Shown in pieces: positions 51,960 through 61,553 of a stretch of DNA of 64,000 nt. Origin of the DNA: Corynebacterium sp. MSK008. GTDB taxonomy: Bacteria; Actinomycetota; Actinomycetes; Mycobacteriales; Mycobacteriaceae. Under the pieces are notes generated by a model that was not told where the DNA came from, did not search any database, and saw nothing but the letters and a program-made list of their open reading frames with translations. Both the position numbers and the translations under genes were made by a program. The first letter of the stretch is position 1. Each line of letters opens with the position of its first letter. The stretch lies in the NCBI RefSeq assembly GCF_030232585.1, contig NZ_JASPJX010000012.1, forward strand, positions 22,406 through 86,405, given 5' to 3'.

Positions 51960-53399
51960 CTATGCGTCGAGGCTCGGCTCGTCGTCGACGTAGAGCTTGC
52001 CGCGGTACTCCGGGTGCATGAGGTTTTCCTTGCTCAACAGCTTCTTCAGATCCTCCTCCTCGATAAGGCCCTTCTCCAGCACAAGGTCGTAGACGCTCTT
52101 GCCGGTCTCCGCCGCCTCGCGGCCGATCAGGTCGCCGTTGTGGTGGCCGATCACCGGGTTGAGGTAGGTGATGATGCCGATGGAGTTGGTCACGTACGCC
52201 TCGCACACCTCCTTGTTGGCGGTGATCCCGGTGATGCACTTCTCACGCAGGGTCTTCGCCGCGTTGGCCAACAGGCGGATGGACTCGAACAGGGACTGGC
52301 CGATCACCGGCTCCATCACGTTGAGCTGGAGCTGGCCGGCCTCAGAGGCCATGGAGATGGTCACGTCGTTGCCGAAAACCTTGAAGCAGACCTGGTTGAC
52401 CACCTCGGGGATGACCGGGTTGACCTTCGCCGGCATGATCGAGGAGCCTGCTTGGCGCTCCGGCAGGTTGATCTCGTTGAGGCCGGCGCGCGGGCCGGAG
52501 GACAGCAAGCGCAGGTCGTTGCAGATCTTCGACAGCTTCATCGCGGCGCGCTTGATTGCGCCGTGCATCATCACGTAGCCGCCGGTGTCGGAGGTCGCCT
52601 CGATCAGGTCCGGGGACGCCTGGATGTCCAGACCGGTGACCTCGCGCAGCGCGGAGACCACCTGGTCGCGGTAGCCGTTCGGGGTGTTGATGCCGGTGCC
52701 GATTGCGGTGGCGCCCAGGTTGACCTCCAGCAGCGAGTCGGCCGCGCTGCTGATGGTGCGCTGCTCCTCGGCAAGGTTGGCGCCGAAGGCGGTGAACTCT
52801 TGGCCCAGGGTCATCGGGACGGCGTCCTGAAGCTGGGTGCGGCCCATCTTGATGATGTCGGCGAACTCGTCGCCCTTCGCACGCAGCGCCTTCTGCAGCT
52901 CGTCGAGCTCCTCCAGCAGCCCCTGCACGGCGTAGTACACGCCGAGGCGGAAACCGGTCGGGTACGCGTCGTTAGTGGACTGCGACATGTTCACGTCATC
53001 GTTCGGGTTGATCACCGAGTAGTCGCCCTTGTCGCGGCCAATCAGCTCGAGCGCGAGATTCGCCACCACCTCGTTGGTGTTCATGTTCAGCGAGGTGCCC
53101 GCGCCACCCTGGAAGACGTCGATCGGGAACTGGTCCATGCACACGCCTTCGTCGAGGATCTTGTCGCAGGCCGCCACGATTGCCTCGGACTTGTCCTTGG
53201 GCAGGGCGTGCAGGCGGCGGTTGGCGATCGCTGTGGCCTTCTTTACCTGCACCATGCCGCGGATGAACTCCGGCACGTCGTTGACGGTGCTTCCGGAGAT
53301 CTGGAAATTGTCCTTGGCGCGCTGGGCGTGGATGCCGTAGTAGACGTCGGCGGGGACCTCGGCGGTGCCGAGGAGGTCTTCTTCAGTACGAGTGCTCAT
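51960..53399 (-). CDS. aspA: Aspartate ammonia-lyase
   Basis: A 479-residue fumarase/aspartase-superfamily enzyme converting aspartate to fumarate and ammonia. The signature loop [15 protein letters not shown] (catalytic Ser) is intact, with [14 protein letters not shown] and [13 protein letters not shown]. With DcuA downstream it feeds anaerobic fumarate respiration. I start at ATG 53399 ([11 protein letters not shown]); TATAGT ends exactly 7 nt upstream, so the mRNA is leaderless, whereas dcuA behind it depends on a structured ribosome site. Confidence 0.95.
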   Translation of the reverse strand: MSTRTEEDLLGTAEVPADVYYGIHAQRAKDNFQISGSTVNDVPEFIRGMVQVKKATAIANRRLHALPKDKSEAIVAACDKILDEGVCMDQFPIDVFQGGAGTSLNMNTNEVVANLALELIGRDKGDYSVINPNDDVNMSQSTNDAYPTGFRLGVYYAVQGLLEELDELQKALRAKGDEFADIIKMGRTQLQDAVPMTLGQEFTAFGANLAEEQRTISSAADSLLEVNLGATAIGTGINTPNGYRDQVVSALREVTGLDIQASPDLIEATSDTGGYVMMHGAIKRAAMKLSKICNDLRLLSSGPRAGLNEINLPERQAGSSIMPAKVNPVIPEVVNQVCFKVFGNDVTISMASEAGQLQLNVMEPVIGQSLFESIRLLANAAKTLREKCITGITANKEVCEAYVTNSIGIITYLNPVIGHHNGDLIGREAAETGKSVYDLVLEKGLIEEEDLKKLLSKENLMHPEYRGKLYVDDEPSLDA

Positions 53400-53453
53400 G
53401 GGCGCCACTATACGTAGCAAGCCACTTCTCGACGGGTACTGCGTACCCCCGAT

Positions 53454-54122
53454 TTATGCCTGTCGAGCTGCAGAAAACCAATCGTCCACGTCACTGGCGC
53501 CCGCACCGACAAAGTTGATCGGGTCGAACCTTGTCACACCCACGGGAACCTCCTCGGCTAGCCCCAGCACGGCGCACCCGGCGGCCGCCCCGGCGGACAT
53601 GCCATGCCAGGAGTCCTCCACCACGAGGCACTCCCCCGGCGCCGCGCCCGCGAGCCGGGCGGCCTCGAGGTACATGTCCGGCGCCGGCTTGGAGTGTGCC
53701 ACTTCGTCGCCGGTAATGGTGCCGGCGAAAAACTCGCGGCCGATTGCGTCAATGCACGGGTCCGCCACCACCCGCTCCGTGTTGGTGCACACAAACATCG
53801 GCGTGCCCCGCCGCGCGAGTGACTCGAGCACGCCACCGATGCCGGGGTTGAGCTCAATACCGCCGGCGAGCAGTTCCGCCATGCGGTCGAACATCCACGT
53901 GCGGTAGCGCTCCAGGTCGCCGTCCTGCAGCTCGTAGCCCGCCCACTCGGCCACCACGTTCAAAGTGTTGGGGAAGCTTCCGCCGATGGTTTTGGCCCGC
54001 ACTTCCGGCGTGAGCGGGCGGCCGAGCAGCTCGCCGAGCTCGAAGGTGGCCTTGCCCCACAGCGGTTCCGTGTCGATGAGGGTGCCGTCCATGTCCCAGA
54101 GGACGGCGTGTGGCCTACTCAA
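53454..54122 (-). CDS. HAD-superfamily phosphatase/phosphomutase
   Basis: A 222-residue HAD hydrolase of the beta-phosphoglucomutase-like group. Motif I is WDMDGTLIDTEPLW (nucleophile and acid/base Asp), motif II falls in TPMFVCTNTERV, and motif III/IV in HSKPAPDMYLEAARL and CLVVEDSWHGMSAG. The cap domain is helical (about 20-85). The substrate is a phosphosugar or nucleotide; not determinable. I start at TTG 54122 (MSRPHAVLWDMDG), which overlaps the upstream gene by 8 nt; longer frames add residues absent in the family. Confidence 0.85.
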   Translation of the reverse strand: MSRPHAVLWDMDGTLIDTEPLWGKATFELGELLGRPLTPEVRAKTIGGSFPNTLNVVAEWAGYELQDGDLERYRTWMFDRMAELLAGGIELNPGIGGVLESLARRGTPMFVCTNTERVVADPCIDAIGREFFAGTITGDEVAHSKPAPDMYLEAARLAGAAPGECLVVEDSWHGMSAGAAAGCAVLGLAEEVPVGVTRFDPINFVGAGASDVDDWFSAARQA

Positions 54123-54513
54123 GTTCCGGAAGCTCGTTGAGCGCCTCGTCCGTGGCACCGGTCGCGGCCGCCGCCCGGAACACCAGGGTCTCGATGTCGG
54201 CTTTTTCCTCCGGCTCGAGCACCGCGTTGGCGTGTTTCTCGTTGAACTCCTCGAGGTTGCCGTAGAACGGCGCCACGACCTTCACCAGCGCGTCGCCCTC
54301 AGGGTCATCGCCGATGAGGTCGAGTGCGTCCAGGAACATCTCCAGGAGTTTTTTCAGATCCGGCAGCACCGCCGGGTCGAAGGGCTCTTCCCACAGGTCC
54401 TTGTCCTCGTCCTGCAGGTAGGAGCCGGTGGCGAAGGTGGTTAGGTCGTCGATGAATTCGTCTACCTCGGGCTGAAACTGGGCCCGGATCGAGTTGTCGG
54501 CAGCTGCGCTCAT
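54115..54513 (-). CDS. Conserved acidic actinobacterial protein of unknown function
   Basis: A 132-residue soluble, acidic protein that I do not recognise beyond being conserved next to mshC in corynebacteria. It is rich in Asp/Glu (e.g. DEDKDLWEEPFDPAVLPDLKK and DDPEGDALVKVV) and looks all-helical, with no Cys, metal motif or membrane segment. CACAAT 7 nt before ATG 54513 may be its leaderless -10; an upstream ATG at 54522 is less likely. The HAD gene overlaps its end by 8 nt, so the two are cotranscribed. Confidence 0.7.
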   Translation of the reverse strand: MSAAADNSIRAQFQPEVDEFIDDLTTFATGSYLQDEDKDLWEEPFDPAVLPDLKKLLEMFLDALDLIGDDPEGDALVKVVAPFYGNLEEFNEKHANAVLEPEEKADIETLVFRAAAATGATDEALNELPELE

Positions 54514-54537
54514 GCGCCCCATTGTGCGTGAGCCTCG

Positions 54538-55752
54538 CTAAATGCGCACGCCGAGCAGCCCGTCGAGGGCGGTGGCGATGATCTGGTCGCAGTCGCCGGC
54601 CACGCCGTCGAGAAGCGAAAGCGCTTCCGGGGTGTTCAAATCGTCTGCAAGAATCGCGCGCAGCTTACCGACGACATCCGTTGCCTCCGCCTCGCTGACC
54701 TCCTCCGAGAGCTGCTCGCGCCAACGCGCAAGCCGCTCCTCTGCCTCGGCGAGGATCGCGTCGGAGAAGTCCCGGTCCTCGCGGTAGTGACCCGAAAAGA
54801 CGGCCAGGCGGATCGCCGACGGGTCGTGGCCCGCTTCCGAGAGCTTGTGCACGAATACGAGGTTGCCCAGGGACTTCGACATCTTCACCCCGTCGAGCGC
54901 GATCATGCCGGCGTGGACGTAGTGGCCAGCCATGCGTTCGACCTCCAGCGCGGCCTCGGCGTGCGCTGCGGAGAACTCGTGGTGCGGAAACGCCAGGTCA
55001 GACCCGCCGCCCTGGATGGAGAAGTGACCGCCCAGGCGGTTGGTGGCAATCGCGGAGCACTCGACATGCCAGCCCGGACGGCCTGGGCCGAACGGCGAGT
55101 CCCAGGCGGGCTCGCCCTCGCGGTGGCCGCGCCACACCAGCGCATCCAACGGGTCGCGCTTGCCCTCGCGGTCGGGGTCGCCGCCGCGTTCCGCGAAGTA
55201 TTCCTCCATGGTCGCGCGGTCCAAGTTGGACTCGTAGCCGAACTGCTTGGTGGCCTCGATGGAGGCGTAGATGTCGCCCTGGTCGAGCTCGTAGGCGGCG
55301 CCAGCGTCGAGAAGCTGCTGCACCATCGCGATCACCTCGTCTACCGACTCCATCGCGCCGATGTAGTCGCGCGGCGGGATCACGGACAGGATCTCCATGT
55401 CGCTGCGGAACAGGTTGGTCTGGCTGGTGCCGAGTTCGCGCCAGTCCACGCCGTCGCGCTCGGCGCGCTCGAACAGCGGGTCGTCCACATCCGTGATGTT
55501 CTGCACGTAGTGGACTGTGTGGCCGTTGGCGAGAAGCTGGCGCTGCGCCAGGTCGAAGGTGAGGTAGGTCGCGGCGTGGCCGAGGTGGGTGGAGTCGTAC
55601 GGCGTGATGCCGCAGACGTACATCCCCACCTCCCCGTTCGCATCCGGGGTGGTGTCTACTTCCTTGACGCGCTGATCGGCGGTGTCGAAGAGCTTCAGCG
55701 GCACCGGGGTGCCGGCGACTGCGGGTACGGACGGGTCGGGCCAAGCATGCAT
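54538..55752 (-). CDS. mshC: Mycothiol ligase MshC (cysteine:GlcN-Ins ligase)
   Basis: A 404-residue cysteinyl-tRNA-synthetase-like ligase joining cysteine to glucosamine-inositol, the third step of mycothiol synthesis. Class I features are THLGHA (HIGH box, 55-60) and KMSKSLGN (about 286-293); zinc ligands are expected in [21 protein letters not shown] and [10 protein letters not shown]. It lacks the tRNA-anticodon domain of CysS, which is why MshC is preferred. TAGGGT ends 7 nt before ATG 55752. It follows uppP by 16 nt on the same strand. Confidence 0.95.
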   Translation of the reverse strand: MHAWPDPSVPAVAGTPVPLKLFDTADQRVKEVDTTPDANGEVGMYVCGITPYDSTHLGHAATYLTFDLAQRQLLANGHTVHYVQNITDVDDPLFERAERDGVDWRELGTSQTNLFRSDMEILSVIPPRDYIGAMESVDEVIAMVQQLLDAGAAYELDQGDIYASIEATKQFGYESNLDRATMEEYFAERGGDPDREGKRDPLDALVWRGHREGEPAWDSPFGPGRPGWHVECSAIATNRLGGHFSIQGGGSDLAFPHHEFSAAHAEAALEVERMAGHYVHAGMIALDGVKMSKSLGNLVFVHKLSEAGHDPSAIRLAVFSGHYREDRDFSDAILAEAEERLARWREQLSEEVSEAEATDVVGKLRAILADDLNTPEALSLLDGVAGDCDQIIATALDGLLGVRI

Positions 55753-55768
55753 GCGGACAACCCTACAA

Positions 55769-56614
55769 CTACGCGGCCATCACGCCAGTGCCGAGCAACG
55801 CCATGACGACAAGGCCCAGCGGAATGCGGTAAGCGGCGAACCACGCGAACGAGTGGTCGGACACGAACTTCAGCAGCCAGGCAATTGAGATGTAGCCGAC
55901 CACAAACCCGATGCCGGAGCCGACGAGCAGCTGCAGCCCGCTCGCCGCCTGGCCCGCCTGGGGGTTGAAGGCGTCAGGCAGGGAGAACAGCCCGGAGGCC
56001 AGCACAGCCGGGATGGCCAGCAGGAAGGAGAAACGGGTGGCAACCTCGCGGTCCAGGTTGAGGAACAGGCCGCCGGAGATGGTTCCGCCGGAGCGCGACA
56101 CACCCGGGATGAGCGCCAGGCACTGCCACAGGCCCATCACAACCGCGTCCTTCATGGTGAGTTCCTCGAAACCGCGGGTCTTCTTGCCGCGGCGCTCGGC
56201 CAGGATGAACACCAGGGAGAACAGGATCAGCACGGTGGCGGTGATCCAGAGGTTGCGGAAGTTCTCGCGGATCAAGTCCTTGAGCAGCACACCAGCGATG
56301 CCGACCGGGATGGTGCCGGCGATGACCATCCAGCCCATGCGGTAGTCGAAGTTCCTCTTGGACTTGTTCGCTAGGCCAGCGAACCAGGCGGTGAGGATGC
56401 GCCAAATGTCTTTGGCAAAGAACACCAGCACGGCCAGCTCAGTGCCCAGCTGGATCACGGCGGTGAAGCTGGCGCCGGCGTCTTCGCCCCAAAACAGCTG
56501 GGAGACGATGCGCAGGTGGCCCGAGGAAGACACTGGCAGAAACTCGGTGAGGCCCTGGACGATGGACAGGACGATCACCTGGACCCAGGACATTGTGGTG
56601 GCGGGATCAGTCAT
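55769..56614 (-). CDS. uppP: Undecaprenyl-diphosphatase UppP (BacA)
   Basis: A 281-residue membrane enzyme that dephosphorylates undecaprenyl pyrophosphate on the outer face of the membrane, recycling the carrier for peptidoglycan and arabinogalactan; overexpression gives bacitracin resistance. Family motifs are [16 protein letters not shown] and [15 protein letters not shown], with about eight membrane helices. I start at ATG 56614 because an upstream in-frame GTG at 56626 lies inside TAGTGT, the -10 box ending 8 nt before this ATG. Confidence 0.95.
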   Translation of the reverse strand: MTDPATTMSWVQVIVLSIVQGLTEFLPVSSSGHLRIVSQLFWGEDAGASFTAVIQLGTELAVLVFFAKDIWRILTAWFAGLANKSKRNFDYRMGWMVIAGTIPVGIAGVLLKDLIRENFRNLWITATVLILFSLVFILAERRGKKTRGFEELTMKDAVVMGLWQCLALIPGVSRSGGTISGGLFLNLDREVATRFSFLLAIPAVLASGLFSLPDAFNPQAGQAASGLQLLVGSGIGFVVGYISIAWLLKFVSDHSFAWFAAYRIPLGLVVMALLGTGVMAA

Positions 56615-56684
56615 GGCGAAAGACACTACCCCGCCTACTTAGCCATCGCGGTGCGCGACGGGCGCGTTGCTAGGCTTTGACCTT

Positions 56685-57737
56685 GTGAATGCTCGTTTGT
56701 TTGCCCCCAGTTCCCGCCTCCGCTTTGCCGCAGTTTCCGGTGCCGTCGTGGCTGCCCTGGCGCTGAGCGCCTGCGGCGCGTCTCCCTCCGCCAAGATCGA
56801 GGAAGCCGGCGGTGAGGCGGCCGCTAACATGGGCAGCGCTGAGCCGGTGCAGTCCCCGCAGTCGTCGGACCCGGCGGGCGCCGTGGTGGACTTCGAGCCA
56901 GTAAGCGATGTGGACGTCACGAACGGCCGCATCGGCGTGCGCACGGAAAACGCGCTGACCATCGGCAATCTCGAGGAGATCCAGCAGGGCAAGGCCGCCC
57001 GCCACGAGCTGGACCAATCCTGCGGCGAGGCTTCCGCCAACGCCGGCACTTTCGCGCTCGCCTGCGCCGGCGAGATCAAGCTCTTCGGCGACCGGGAGGA
57101 GACTATCGCCACGGATAAGCCGGTCACGGCGGCCACGGTGGCGTCGACAGGCGAGGTGCTCGCAGGCAGCGACTCGGAGCGCAAGATCTGGGTCTTCGAC
57201 GGCGGCGAGCTCACCGACACCATCGACGTCGCGCGCGAGACCGATCAGCTTGAGGCGGTGCAGGTGGACGGCCAGCGCGACTCGGTGGTGCGCACCAACC
57301 GCTTCGACACCACCATCCAGGACATCGACTGGAACGGCTCGCGCCAAGGCGGCACCCTGCGCGTCGGCCTAGGCGTGGGCAAGGTGCGCGGCGGCGAGCA
57401 CGGCCTGGTGCTGGCCGCCGATTCCACCGGCAACCAGATCCACGTCTACACCACCGACGACATCATCCGCCTCCAGCAGTCCGCGCCCGTGCCGGAAGGA
57501 CCCTGGGACGCCGCGTGGGATACCGCGCAGCGCCTCGCCTGGGTCAGCTCGCTGGCCAGCAACACCGCCACCGGCTACGACATCTCCCAGGGCATTCCGG
57601 TGAAGCGCAAGCACTTCGCCACCGTCGCAGATGCCCAGAGCATCATTACGCTTGACGACGGCACCGTGGTCGCCGCCTCCGCATCCGGCGACGGCATCCA
57701 GATCGTCTCCCCCGCCGACCAGACCGAGAGCAACTAG
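56685..57737 (+). CDS. Secreted lipoprotein with beta-propeller-like repeats (LppL-like)
   Basis: A 350-residue lipoprotein. The signal peptide ends with the lipobox LALSAC, the acylated Cys being near residue 26, followed by a short Ala/Glu-rich linker. The mature part repeats short beta elements such as NALTIGNLEEIQ, KIWVFDGGELTDTIDVARE and ATGYDISQGIPVK that suggest a beta-propeller; no catalytic residues are evident. TAGGCT ends 8 nt before GTG 56685, so it is leaderless. It lies 12 nt before pyrD, as in other corynebacteria; the functional link is unknown. Likely processed by Lgt, LspA and the Lnt encoded in this window. Confidence 0.85.
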   Translation: MNARLFAPSSRLRFAAVSGAVVAALALSACGASPSAKIEEAGGEAAANMGSAEPVQSPQSSDPAGAVVDFEPVSDVDVTNGRIGVRTENALTIGNLEEIQQGKAARHELDQSCGEASANAGTFALACAGEIKLFGDREETIATDKPVTAATVASTGEVLAGSDSERKIWVFDGGELTDTIDVARETDQLEAVQVDGQRDSVVRTNRFDTTIQDIDWNGSRQGGTLRVGLGVGKVRGGEHGLVLAADSTGNQIHVYTTDDIIRLQQSAPVPEGPWDAAWDTAQRLAWVSSLASNTATGYDISQGIPVKRKHFATVADAQSIITLDDGTVVAASASGDGIQIVSPADQTESN

Positions 57738-57749
57738 GAGATTCAACCC

Positions 57750-58829
57750 ATGACGCTCTACGACCGCGCACTCAAGCTCATGTTCCTGCTGCCGCCGGAG
57801 CGCATCCACGGCATCATCAGCGGCGCCCTGCAGACACTGCACCTGGCCACACCGGTCAACCGTGTGATGGAAAAGGCTGTGCGCGTGCACGACCCGGTGC
57901 TGCGCCAGACCGTTTTCGGCGTGGACTTCCCCGCCCCGTTGGGCCTGGCAGCCGGCTTTGACAAGAACGCCGAGGCGATCGACGCTTGGGGCGCGATCGG
58001 GTTCGGCTACGCCGAGATGGGCACCGTGACCCCGAAGTCCCAGCCGGGCAACCCCACGCCGCGGCTGTTCCGCCTGCCGGAGGACAAGGCGATTTTGAAC
58101 CGGATGGGCTTCAACAACAAGGGCGCGCTCACGGTCGCCGACAACCTGCGCGCGCGGCGTTCCCGCGACGTGGTGGGCATCAACATCGGCAAGAACAAGA
58201 CCACCGAAGATGCCGTGGCGGACTACCGCGCCACCGCGACGCTGCTCGGCGGGCTGGCGGATTACCTGGTGGTCAACGTCTCCTCCCCCAACACCCCAGG
58301 TCTGCGCGACCTGCAGGCAGTAGAGGAGCTGCGCCCGATCCTGGAGGTGGTGAAGAAGTCCACCACCACCCCGGTGCTGGTGAAGATCGCGCCAGATCTT
58401 TCCGACGAAGACATCGACGCCGTGGCTGACCTCGCCGTGGAGCTGGACCTTGCCGGCATCGTGGCCACCAACACCACCATCTCCCGCGACGGGCTGAAAA
58501 CTCCCGCCTCCAGGGTGGAGAAGATGGGCGCAGGCGGGATCAGCGGAGCCCCGTTAGAGAAGCGTTCGCTCGAGGTGCTCAAGCACGTTCATGAGCGCGT
58601 GGGCGACAAGCTGGTGCTGGTCAGCGTCGGCGGCATTTCCACGCCAGAGCAGGCGTGGGAGCGCATCGCCGCGGGCGCGAGCCTGCTGCAGGGCTACACC
58701 CCGTTCATTTACGGCGGGTTGGGCTGGATCCGCGGCATCCACCGCGGGATCGCCGCGCAGATTAAAGTCCACGGCCTGGACTCGATTGAGCAGGCCGTGG
58801 GCAGCGGGCTGGAGTGGAAAGCGCTCTAA
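57750..58829 (+). CDS. pyrD: Dihydroorotate dehydrogenase (quinone), class 2
   Basis: A 359-residue membrane-associated flavoenzyme oxidising dihydroorotate to orotate with menaquinone, fourth step of pyrimidine synthesis. The N-terminal amphipathic helices (about 1-40) mark class 2; FMN and substrate sites are [33 protein letters not shown] (asparagine region) and [15 protein letters not shown] with the catalytic Ser. The phosphate site [10 protein letters not shown] and [12 protein letters not shown] follow. ATG 57750 has GGAG upstream and is 12 nt after the lipoprotein stop. Confidence 0.96.
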   Translation: MTLYDRALKLMFLLPPERIHGIISGALQTLHLATPVNRVMEKAVRVHDPVLRQTVFGVDFPAPLGLAAGFDKNAEAIDAWGAIGFGYAEMGTVTPKSQPGNPTPRLFRLPEDKAILNRMGFNNKGALTVADNLRARRSRDVVGINIGKNKTTEDAVADYRATATLLGGLADYLVVNVSSPNTPGLRDLQAVEELRPILEVVKKSTTTPVLVKIAPDLSDEDIDAVADLAVELDLAGIVATNTTISRDGLKTPASRVEKMGAGGISGAPLEKRSLEVLKHVHERVGDKLVLVSVGGISTPEQAWERIAAGASLLQGYTPFIYGGLGWIRGIHRGIAAQIKVHGLDSIEQAVGSGLEWKAL

Positions 58830-59182
58830 ACGCGCCCTGCTGCGCTGCGGCGCAGCACCACCGCGCACAGCCCGGCGGCGAGCGCCCAGCCGATCAGCCA
58901 GAACGGCGTGGTGGCCATGAGTTCGGTGTCGGGCGCGATGAAGCCGAGTCCGATGAGCACCACGGCCGCGAGCAACGCGCCCACCTGGGTGCGCGAGCCT
59001 TCCTGCTTGGTGTTGTAAGTGGCGAAGGCGCCGACGATAGCCACCGCAGCGATGACGGAGAGCACCTGCGGAGTAATCGAAAACGCGGCGTCGCCTCGAA
59101 GCAGCGCCAGCACGGCGTAGAGCACAAGCACGAGTGCGATGCCCATGAACGCGCCGCCGACGCGAAGTTGCACTGGAACCAT
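58826..59182 (-). CDS. Small four-helix membrane protein of unknown function
   Basis: A 118-residue integral membrane protein with about four hydrophobic segments ([63 protein letters not shown]) and a basic C-terminal end. No family that I can name. TAAGAT ends exactly 7 nt before ATG 59182, so it should be expressed leaderless. Its stop overlaps that of pyrD by 4 nt (convergent). Confidence 0.75.
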   Translation of the reverse strand: MVPVQLRVGGAFMGIALVLVLYAVLALLRGDAAFSITPQVLSVIAAVAIVGAFATYNTKQEGSRTQVGALLAAVVLIGLGFIAPDTELMATTPFWLIGWALAAGLCAVVLRRSAAGRV

Positions 59183-59192
59183 TCGGCGAATC

Positions 59193-59726
59193 TTACTGGT
59201 TTTCGTACCAGCCCCAGATAATGGCGCGGCCCAGCGAGTGGAAGTTCAGGTTGAAGCCGAGCTGCGTGGGGTTGGCAATCTCGTCCGCGGGCAGCTCCGT
59301 GTCCACCGCGTGCACTGCGAACAGGTAGCGGTGCGGGCCGTGGCCGGCCGGCGGGTTGGCGCCGTAGTAGCCCTTCACGCCACTGTCGCCGGTGAGCACG
59401 ACCGCGCCAACGCCGAGGTCGTCCTTCGCACCCGCGCTGGCGGGCAGCTCGGTGACGTCAGCCGGGATGTTGAACGCGGACCAGTGCCAGAAACCGGAGG
59501 CGGTCGGCGCGTCCGGGTCGAAGCAGGTCACCGCGTAGGTCTTGGTGCCCTCTGGGGCGCCGGACCAGGACAGCTGCGGGCTGGTGGCGTTGTCGCCGGC
59601 AAGCGTGTCTGCGAGGCGCTCGCCGTCGACGATGTCCTCGGAGGCGATGTCGAAGGACGGCACGTCCGCAAGCGGGGCGTACGGGTCGGGGCCGGGGAAA
59701 CGGTCGGAAACATAATTAGCAGTCAT
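59193..59726 (-). CDS. YbhB/YbcL (PEBP/Raf kinase inhibitor-like) family protein
   Basis: A 177-residue PEBP-fold protein. Conserved anion-pocket elements are PQLSWSGAPEGTKTYAVT, DPDAPTASGFWHWSAFN and GPHRYLFAVHAVD. The bacterial members are usually cytoplasmic and of unknown function; no kinase target should be assumed. There is no signal peptide. The ATG at 59726 has TAGGAA 7 nt upstream and GGAG close by. It stands alone between the small membrane protein and the ABC exporter genes. Confidence 0.9.
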   Translation of the reverse strand: MTANYVSDRFPGPDPYAPLADVPSFDIASEDIVDGERLADTLAGDNATSPQLSWSGAPEGTKTYAVTCFDPDAPTASGFWHWSAFNIPADVTELPASAGAKDDLGVGAVVLTGDSGVKGYYGANPPAGHGPHRYLFAVHAVDTELPADEIANPTQLGFNLNFHSLGRAIIWGWYENQ

Positions 59727-59747
59727 GTCTCCATTCCTACCGGAGAG

Positions 59748-61553
59748 CTAGTGACCGTCGCCACTCCATGCGGCGAAAAGTTGCGCGTATCTCCCGTCGG
59801 CGGCGACGAGTTCGGTGTGGGCGCCGTCCTCGATGATGCGCCCGGCGTCCATGACCAAGATCCGGTCCGCGGCCGCCGCCTGGTCCAGACGGTGCGCCAC
59901 CACCAGCGCCGTGGTGTCCGCGGTAATCCTCGCGGCGGCGTCCTCCAGTGCGTTGGTGGCGTCGCTGCCAGCTTCTGCCGTCGCCTCGTCCAGGATGAGC
60001 ACCTTTGGGCCTGAGAGCGCCACGCGCGCGAGCGCGAGCTGCTGCTCCACCTCCGGGGGTAGGTCCTCCGCGCCAGCGCCGACGGCGGTGTCCAGCCCTT
60101 TCGGGAACAGGCGCGCGAACTGGGTGCCTTCGGGGTCGAGCCCGACGGTTACCAACGCCCGCAATAGGTCCGTGTCGGTGGCTCCCTGTGCTGCCATCGA
60201 GAGGTCCTCGCGCAGGGTGCCGGCGAACAGGTGGACGTCCTGGGTGAGTAGGGTGACGTTCTTGGCGGTCCAGATGTCGCTGACCTGCGAGGTATCTACT
60301 GCGCCTACCCGGATGTTGCCGGAAGTGGGCTCCACCAGCCCCGCGATGAGCGCGGCGAGCGTGGACTTGCCGGCGCCCGAAGTCCCCACCAGCGCGGTAG
60401 TTGTTCCCGCCTTGAGTGTGACGGAGAGGTTGTCCAGCACGTTGGCGCCGCCCGGGTAGGCGAACGAGACGTGCTCGACCGCCACGTCCACAGGCTCGGT
60501 CAGGTCCTCCGGCACCGCTGTTGCGTCGCGACCGTCCGCAAGCTTGGCCAGGCTCACCGCGCGGCCCACGGCGGTGGCCGCACCTTGCAGCTCCCCGACG
60601 AAGAATAAGGCGTTGAACACCATGACTTCGGCGCGGATCACCATGAACACCGCAGCACTCGCCTGGCCCGGGGTGACAGCGCCCGCCGAGGCGAGCCAGG
60701 CACCCACACCGAGGGTGAGCAGCACCCACGCGGCGAAAGCGACCTGTCCGATGCCCATGAGCCGGATGAACCAGGGCACGCGGTCCATTTCCGCCTCCAC
60801 CGCGCCCCAGGAGGTCCGCCGCATCCGTGCCAACGCCCAGCGCTCCAGGTCGAAGGCGCGCAGCGTGGGCAGACCCCGAACGGTGTCCAGCAGCACCGCG
60901 TTGCGACGCGCTTCCGCCACGCTCACCGCGTTGGAGGCGTCCGGGATGGCGCGGACCACCGTGCGGGCGAACGGATAGGTGCAGATGCAGATCAATAGCA
61001 GGATCCCGGCGAAGCGGACGTCGATAAGCAAAAGCCCGATAAACGTGATTGGGAAGACGAACACGGTGGTGAGCACGCGCGAGCCGATGGCGGTGATGGT
61101 TTGGACGACGTCGTCGATGTCCTTGGTCATGCGTGTGATTACGTTGCCGGTGCCGAGCTCCATCACCCGCGGCACAGGTGCGCGCAGGATCGCGTCGAGA
61201 CAGCGGCGGCGCAGATCGATGGACGCGCGGGCGACTTTGAGACCCACCACGTAGTTGCCCAGGGCCCGCAGGAACATCTCGACGAGCATGCAGGCCAACG
61301 CCAGACCTACGGTCCACACGAACGCGCGCGTGCCGGTGCCCAGCAGCGGCACCTCGCCTCCGGTGAGCGGGTCGACGCTGCGCCCGAACAGGTTCGACTG
61401 CGTGGTGTACACGGCGACGATGAGCGCCTGGATGAGCAGCAGACCCGCCCACCAGCGTCTGTCCAGCGCGTTGGGCAGCGCCGAGAGGTACGCGAAGGTC
61501 TCCTTCACACTTGCGGGTGCGACCGCGTCTGTGCGTGCGTAATCGCGCTCCAT
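59748..61553 (-). CDS. ABC exporter subunit with intact Walker motifs but degenerate signature
   Basis: A 601-residue half-transporter: six membrane helices (about 35-310) and an NBD (about 350-590). Walker A is TSGAGKST (about 390-398), Walker B with catalytic Glu is KVLILDEATAEAGSD, and the H-loop His is in VVAHRLDQ. The signature motif, normally LSGGQ, is LPPEVEQQLALARVAL. It starts directly after the stop of the partner gene (ATG 61553, stop 61554), so both are made together and should heterodimerise. It would supply the Walker A side of the single complete ATP site. Substrate unknown; multidrug, lipid or siderophore export are all possible. Confidence 0.9.
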   Translation of the reverse strand: MERDYARTDAVAPASVKETFAYLSALPNALDRRWWAGLLLIQALIVAVYTTQSNLFGRSVDPLTGGEVPLLGTGTRAFVWTVGLALACMLVEMFLRALGNYVVGLKVARASIDLRRRCLDAILRAPVPRVMELGTGNVITRMTKDIDDVVQTITAIGSRVLTTVFVFPITFIGLLLIDVRFAGILLLICICTYPFARTVVRAIPDASNAVSVAEARRNAVLLDTVRGLPTLRAFDLERWALARMRRTSWGAVEAEMDRVPWFIRLMGIGQVAFAAWVLLTLGVGAWLASAGAVTPGQASAAVFMVIRAEVMVFNALFFVGELQGAATAVGRAVSLAKLADGRDATAVPEDLTEPVDVAVEHVSFAYPGGANVLDNLSVTLKAGTTTALVGTSGAGKSTLAALIAGLVEPTSGNIRVGAVDTSQVSDIWTAKNVTLLTQDVHLFAGTLREDLSMAAQGATDTDLLRALVTVGLDPEGTQFARLFPKGLDTAVGAGAEDLPPEVEQQLALARVALSGPKVLILDEATAEAGSDATNALEDAAARITADTTALVVAHRLDQAAAADRILVMDAGRIIEDGAHTELVAADGRYAQLFAAWSGDGH

